This document shows, piece by piece, positions 31,588-35,011 of a stretch of DNA of 35,011 nt; positions within the stretch are counted from its first letter, which is position 1; each line of letters opens with the position of its first letter. The stretch covers positions 1-35,011 of the forward strand of contig CAISHO010000011.1 of assembly GCA_903885165.1 (NCBI GenBank), written 5' to 3'. The translations under genes were made by a program, and so were the position numbers. Below the pieces are notes generated by a model. The model was not told where the DNA came from. It saw nothing but the letters and a program-made list of their open reading frames with translations, and ran no database searches. The DNA comes from an uncultured Nitrosomonadales bacterium. Lineage in GTDB: Bacteria; Pseudomonadota; Gammaproteobacteria; Burkholderiales; Gallionellaceae.

Positions 31588-32166
31588 ATGGCTTTGGAAT
31601 TGATTGCCGCAGTTGCATCGGGTGATGCCGAGCAGGCTAAACAGTTATTGGCGGCGGGCGGGGATATTGAAGCGCGTGATGCTGAGGGTTCAACCTTGTT
31701 GATGTTGGCAGCTGCGACAGGTAATTTCCCCATGGTGTCACTGCTGGTTACGAGCGGTGCCCAAGTTAACGTGCGGGATGAGCGAGGTTGGTCGCCGCTG
31801 ATGAAGTCGGTATACAACGCGGAGCAGGATTGTGGTTTCCCGGATGTGGCAGCGTATTTGATCGCTCACGGCGCCGATGTGGAGGCTGCCATAGGCTTTG
31901 GCGTGCGTCCTTTGATGCTGGCGGCAGGTTATGGCGAGATCGGGGTGGTTGAGACCTTGCTCGATGCAGGTGCAGATGTGCTGGCGCGCAATGAAGGCGG
32001 ATTTACTGCGCTGATGATGGTAAAGCAAAAGCACTATGTGGATGTGATCAACCGCTTGCACGAGGCCGAGCGCGATGCCGGGGTTGAAGAGGGGAGTTGT
32101 GCTACCAAGAATGCACCGGGAGTCAATGTCGTTACCTTTTTGAAACCGTTCGCCAAGTCACATTGA
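31588..32166 (+). CDS. Ankyrin-repeat protein
   Basis: 192 aa, cytoplasmic (no signal peptide). Four or five ankyrin repeats are readable: GDAEQAKQLLAAGGDIEARD, then GSTLLMLAAATGNFPMVSLLVTSGAQVNVRD, GWSPLMKSV..., GVRPLMLAAGYGEIGVVETLLDAGADVLARN, and GFTALMMV. The C-terminal 40 residues are not repeat-like and contain one Cys (EEGSCATKN). It is a protein-binding scaffold of unknown partner. GGAGAAG ribosome site, own transcript start after the pet terminator. Confidence 0.88.
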   Translation: MALELIAAVASGDAEQAKQLLAAGGDIEARDAEGSTLLMLAAATGNFPMVSLLVTSGAQVNVRDERGWSPLMKSVYNAEQDCGFPDVAAYLIAHGADVEAAIGFGVRPLMLAAGYGEIGVVETLLDAGADVLARNEGGFTALMMVKQKHYVDVINRLHEAERDAGVEEGSCATKNAPGVNVVTFLKPFAKSH

Positions 32167-32203
32167 GATTTATTTGTTTTTATTCGCGTTAAAAGGGATG
32201 TTG

Positions 32204-32431
32204 ATGCCTTACTTTATTTATAAAATCTCTGAACGACCCATCCGCACTTTGCATAAACTGGAACAGCATGAGAAATACCGCGATGCGAGTAATCGGGTGA
32301 AAGTGCTGCGCAGTGAGATGTCCGGGGATGCGACCTTCAATATCAAGATGTTTTTTGCTGAGACCGAGTTGCATGCGGAAGATTTGCTTAACGAGGTTCG
32401 TGAAGCGCAGCCTGAATTGGGTGATGATTAA
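32204..32431 (+). CDS. Small protein of unknown function
   Basis: 75 aa from ATG 32204 (AAAAGGGA upstream), not the TTG-like start of the longer ORF. MPYFIYKISERPIRTLHKLEQHEKYRDASNRVKVLRSEM..., ending in an acidic stretch (EAQPELGDD). A mixed strand-helix fold; no Cys. It looks like a conserved small betaproteobacterial protein, but I cannot name it. It sits between the ankyrin gene and the Cys-rich gene on one strand, with short gaps. Confidence 0.7.
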   Translation: MPYFIYKISERPIRTLHKLEQHEKYRDASNRVKVLRSEMSGDATFNIKMFFAETELHAEDLLNEVREAQPELGDD

Positions 32432-32442
32432 GGCGTTGGTAT

Positions 32443-32880
32443 ATGGATGAGCATGTGTATCGTCAGGTACTCACGTCAACGCCGTATCTTTGTCCTTTCG
32501 AAAAGTCCTTGTTGTCGGGTTGTGTCGCATGTTTGCAGGTTAATTCCCGTCAAATTGCCGAGCGTGAGGTGTTGAGTTGCAATTCACCATTTTCCTGGTT
32601 GCAGTGCGTTGATTTGCGCGACTCATTTCGCATGAACTTTACCTTTGCGCTGGGTAAGCCGCATATAGACGGGCCCATGCCGCATGCACAGGAAATGCGT
32701 ATGCAGTGTGGCGGATTGAGAGGATTGCAATTTGTTTTGGCAGGCGATGTTGTAGTGAGTGATGTTTCCACATTGATCTTGCAAGCTCAAAAGCAATATG
32801 GTGCGCTAGCGCAATTTCCGTTCATGCAAATTGTTCATGCTTCCAAAAATTGTTACAGTTACCGAGTTTCAACTGTTTAA
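32443..32880 (+). CDS. Cysteine-rich protein of unknown function
   Basis: 145 aa with eight Cys, several in the first 60 residues (YLCPFEKSLLSGCVACLQV; EVLSCNSPFSWLQC), an arrangement that might bind a metal or a cluster. The later part (MRMQCGGLRGLQFVLAG) is strand-rich. No signal peptide. It follows the 75-aa gene by 11 bases and is probably co-transcribed with it. No family name can be given. Confidence 0.7.
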   Translation: MDEHVYRQVLTSTPYLCPFEKSLLSGCVACLQVNSRQIAEREVLSCNSPFSWLQCVDLRDSFRMNFTFALGKPHIDGPMPHAQEMRMQCGGLRGLQFVLAGDVVVSDVSTLILQAQKQYGALAQFPFMQIVHASKNCYSYRVSTV

Positions 32881-32965
32881 GGTTACACCCTGTTTCATGT
32901 ATTCAATACGAATATATTTTATGTGGGAAATTTAATTTTGCGCGCAACATAATGATTGTTTAGCT

Positions 32966-32971
32966 TATAAT
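32966..32971 (+). promoter_or_regulatory. Candidate -10 box of mrp
   Basis: A consensus TATAAT 70 bases before the mrp start. No good -35 at the usual distance. Confidence 0.35.
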
Positions 32972-33040
32972 AATACCCTACCAAATTGATCAGGTAGCTT
33001 TTAATGCCGGCATTTTAACGTTTAGTCACAGGAGTCTGTA

Positions 33041-34135
33041 ATGAGTATTACTGAAGTGGGCGTGCAAAGTGCGCTGAAAAATTTGATCGATCCGAATACA
33101 AAAAAAGACTTCGTCACGGGAAAATCGGTTAAAAATGTCAAGGTGGTTGGCAATGACGTATCGCTGGATATTTTGCTGGGTTACCCGGCTAAAAGTGTCT
33201 GGGATGAAATACGCGCGATGGTTGAAGTTCACCTTAAGGCCGCATTCCCAGACTCAAGAACGATCAGTGTGACGGTGACCAGCAAAGTGGTGCCTCATGC
33301 CGTGCAGCGCGGTGTCAAGTTGGTTGAAGGCGTGAAAAACATTATCGCGGTGGCCAGCGGCAAGGGCGGTGTGGGGAAATCTACTACGGCGGTCAACCTG
33401 GCGCTGGCGCTGGCGGCAGAAGGCGCACGCGTTGGTATACTGGATGCTGATATCTACGGTCCTTCACAGCCGACCATGCTGGGGATTAGTGGTCAACCTG
33501 AATCGGCCGATGGTAACTCGCTGCAACCGATGGTCAATCACGGCTTGCAATCCATGTCCATCGGCTATCTGATCGATGAGCACGATACGCCGATGATCTG
33601 GCGCGGTCCGATGGCGACGCAGGCGCTGGATCAGTTGTTGCATCAGACTCGTTGGGATAATCTGGATTACCTGGTGGTGGATTTGCCCCCGGGTACGGGT
33701 GATGTTCAGCTCACCCTTGCGCAGAAAGTGCCGGTGACTGGCGCGGTGATTGTCACTACGCCGCAGGATATCGCCTTGCTAGATGCGCGTAAGGGATTGA
33801 AAATGTTTGAAAAAGTTGGTATCACCATTCTTGGTATTGTGGAAAATATGAGCACGCATATTTGTTCCAAATGCGGACACGAAGAACATATCTTCGGTGC
33901 AGGAGGAGGGGAAAAAATGTGTGCGGATTACAATGCGGAATTTTTGGGTGGATTGCCGCTGGATATTCGTATCCGTGAACAGGCAGATTCCGGCAATCCT
34001 ACTGTGGCGGCAGATCCGGATGGTGACATCGCTCGTATCTACAAACAGATTGCCCGGCGTGTTGCGGTGAAAGTGGCGGATATGGCGCAGGATCACAGCG
34101 CGGTATTTCCAAAAATTGTAGTGAAAAATACTTAA
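33041..34135 (+). CDS. mrp: Iron-sulfur cluster carrier Mrp/ApbC
   Basis: 364-aa P-loop ATPase that carries Fe-S clusters to target proteins. N-terminal MIP18-like domain (about 1-90), deviant Walker A GKGGVGKST (107-115), Walker B LVVDLPPGTGD, and the cluster-binding CSKCGHEEHIFGAGGG near residue 270. AGGAG site. This locus has a heavy demand for Fe-S proteins (DsrAB, K, L, O, Rieske). It is followed 15 bases later by a TusE-like gene. Confidence 0.96.
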   Translation: MSITEVGVQSALKNLIDPNTKKDFVTGKSVKNVKVVGNDVSLDILLGYPAKSVWDEIRAMVEVHLKAAFPDSRTISVTVTSKVVPHAVQRGVKLVEGVKNIIAVASGKGGVGKSTTAVNLALALAAEGARVGILDADIYGPSQPTMLGISGQPESADGNSLQPMVNHGLQSMSIGYLIDEHDTPMIWRGPMATQALDQLLHQTRWDNLDYLVVDLPPGTGDVQLTLAQKVPVTGAVIVTTPQDIALLDARKGLKMFEKVGITILGIVENMSTHICSKCGHEEHIFGAGGGEKMCADYNAEFLGGLPLDIRIREQADSGNPTVAADPDGDIARIYKQIARRVAVKVADMAQDHSAVFPKIVVKNT

Positions 34136-34150
34136 TTAAGGGAGAGAAAA

Positions 34151-34444
34151 ATGAGTTTACCAGCGAGAGATGGAGACGGTTATTTGCAGCGTATGGATGA
34201 CTGGACACCTGAAATTGGGCGCGCTATGGCAGAGGCCGATGGTTATGAGTTGACCGAGCAAAAGTGGGAGCAGATCCTCAAGGCGCGCGAGTATGTCGAG
34301 GATTTTGGTACTGTGCCGCCGGTACGTAAATTTTCCAAGTTCATCGACATGGATCAAAAGGAGTTGTTCGATATCTGGATGACAGGACCGATGAAGCCGA
34401 TTACCAAGTACGGTGGATTGCCAAAACCGACAGGCTGCGTTTAA
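34151..34444 (+). CDS. TusE-like DsrC-family protein (only terminal Cys)
   Basis: 97 aa of the DsrC/TusE family: GDGYLQRMDDWTPEIGRAMA, LTEQKWEQILKAREY, ending GPMKPITKYGGLPKPTGCV. The penultimate CysA is kept, CysB is replaced by Ile/Thr. The one-cysteine arm matches TusE, which takes sulfur from TusBCD for tRNA 2-thiouridine in other bacteria. No TusBCD apart from DsrEFH is in the window. GGGAGAG site; probably co-transcribed with mrp. Confidence 0.9.
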   Translation: MSLPARDGDGYLQRMDDWTPEIGRAMAEADGYELTEQKWEQILKAREYVEDFGTVPPVRKFSKFIDMDQKELFDIWMTGPMKPITKYGGLPKPTGCV

Positions 34445-34568
34445 TTCCTGAATAAATAATCAGAGATACGCTATTGAGCTTGTGTGGCTGGTGATTTTTG
34501 TTAAATATCTATATTAATCAATTGGTTGTTATTATTTTTTGAACTGATATTGTTTTGTTGTGAATATG

Positions 34569-34604
34569 AACACCGCCATGATATTTGTGGCGGTGTTTTT
34601 TTTC
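34569..34604 (+). terminator. Intrinsic terminator after mrp/tusE-like genes
   Basis: 10-bp arms AACACCGCCA and TGGCGGTGTT, then a T-run of eight or more. It lies about 125 bases past the last stop. Confidence 0.88.
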
Positions 34605-34927
34605 GCCCCTGTGGGGTGTATTAGCACATTAAAACAATCGGGTAGGGTAAGCCTATAGTGTAGAATGCGGCGGGATATTCAGAATACGATGAACTAAATA
34701 TGCAGGAAATTTTATGGCTTACAAAAAATCGCATGAACTGTGCATTGAGCACGGTTGCGTTTTTTGAAATGCCGGTCAGCCGGAATGATGCGCTGCTAGT
34801 TCGTGCCGTATTGTCCGTATTTGAAATCCCGGTCTCTGTTGTTGGTAAGTGTGTAGATTTTGTTGGCGCAATGTTTTTTGGGCGCGACCCCGGCATCCGT
34901 AATACCGGCTGCCCTTCGAGTCCTGTC

Positions 34928-34949
34928 GTAAAGCAATCAGTTGCTTTAC
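34928..34949. other. Second hairpin near tRNA
   Basis: GTAAAGCAA-TCAG-TTGCTTTAC, a perfect 9-bp stem with a four-base loop, next to the tRNA terminator. A short T-rich stretch follows on the forward side. Its role is unclear. Confidence 0.5.
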
Positions 34950-34967
34950 TTTCTGTGCTCAAAAGAA

Positions 34968-34989
34968 AAGGCCAGCTTGCGCTGGCCTT
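34968..34989 (-). terminator. Intrinsic terminator of the reverse-strand tRNA
   Basis: Arms AAGGCCAGC and GCTGGCCTT with a four-base loop; on the reverse strand it is followed by TTTTCTTTT. It lies seven bases after the tRNA CCA end. Confidence 0.85.
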
Positions 34990-34996
34990 ACTTATC

Positions 34997-35011
34997 TGGT
35001 GCCCAGAAGAG
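34997..35011 (-). tRNA. tRNA 3' end, probably tRNA-Leu (cut by window edge)
   Basis: The reverse strand reads CTCTTCTGGGCACCA: a T-stem 3' end, an acceptor 3' strand TCTGGGC, discriminator A and encoded CCA. I recall this ending from tRNA-Leu of betaproteobacteria (5' GCCCAGA). Only 15 bases are visible, so the amino acid is tentative, but CCA plus the downstream terminator makes a tRNA likely. Confidence 0.62.

Larger units (their letters stand above)
34445..34996. other. Gap without a supported gene between tusE-like gene and tRNA
   Basis: 552 bases. It holds an AT-rich stretch (34480-34560), a strong terminator, and two further hairpins before the tRNA. A reverse ORF (34962-34621) and an open forward frame run through the terminators and are probably spurious. 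Confidence 0.55.

Noticed and set aside
32966-33005. IscR-type operator in front of mrp
   Set aside because: Only short outer arms (TACC/GGTA) match a palindrome; too weak against the known consensus.
34621-34962. 113-aa reverse ORF before the tRNA
   Set aside because: It spans a palindromic hairpin, has no ribosome site or domain, and sits between terminators.
34699-35011. Forward frame open to the right edge starting MQEILWLTKN
   Set aside because: It reads through a tRNA terminator and the tRNA on the other strand, so it is very unlikely to be a gene.
1-35011. Insertion sequences or prophage
   Set aside because: No transposase, integrase or terminal inverted repeats with target duplications were recognised.

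Overview
This window reads as a chromosomal segment of a betaproteobacterial sulfur oxidiser. A Nitrosomonadales relative (Gallionellaceae or Sulfuricella-like) is my best guess, from the complete oxidative-type dsr operon with dsrEFH and dsrL, the proteobacterial petABC operon and the class III PHA genes. The taxonomic call is inference. Base composition looks moderate by eye and was not counted.

Left part (1-8.8 kb). A truncated DsrE3-like gene and a FadL-type outer-membrane protein sit at the edge. A polyhydroxyalkanoate (PHA) locus follows: an acetoacetyl-CoA reductase copy broken by a one-base shift in an A-run, thiolase phaA, an intact phaB, and a reverse-strand run of a ribbon-helix-helix protein, a PhaE-like coiled-coil protein, two phasins, phaE (GTG start) and phaC. 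PhaC has the exact class III triad positions C149/D302/H331 plus an unusual Lys-Pro-Ala repeat tail.

Middle part (9.0-12.2 kb, reverse strand). A compact six-gene cluster is transcribed away from dsrA. In transcription order it holds a 71-aa protein, an orphan Cas6/Cmx6-like RAMP protein, a DsrC-family protein without either functional cysteine (RspA type), a tandem double-TusA protein, an all-helical 204-aa protein and a TauD/TfdA-like Fe(II)/2OG dioxygenase. There is no CRISPR array or other cas gene here. I consider this the best candidate for an undescribed system, perhaps regulation or RNA processing tied to sulfur transfer.

Dsr operon (12.5-26.4 kb, forward): dsrA-B-E-F-H-C-M-K-L-J-O-P-N, then a DUF4202 gene and a full-length siroheme synthase cysG. 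DsrEFH pass sulfane sulfur to DsrC. The membrane complex DsrMKJOP handles DsrC trisulfide and electrons. DsrAB oxidises the sulfur to sulfite, with DsrL as the NAD(P)H-linked partner. DsrN and CysG make siroheme (amide). A periplasmic protein and an HTH/coiled-coil/2Fe-2S/flavin-reductase-like protein follow.

Right part (29.0-35.0 kb): petABC (cytochrome bc1) with a strong terminator, an ankyrin-repeat protein, two small unknown proteins, the Fe-S carrier Mrp, a TusE-like protein with only the terminal cysteine, and, at the edge, a reverse-strand tRNA 3' end (probably Leu) with its terminator. The window thus holds three DsrC-family paralogues that differ in their cysteines.
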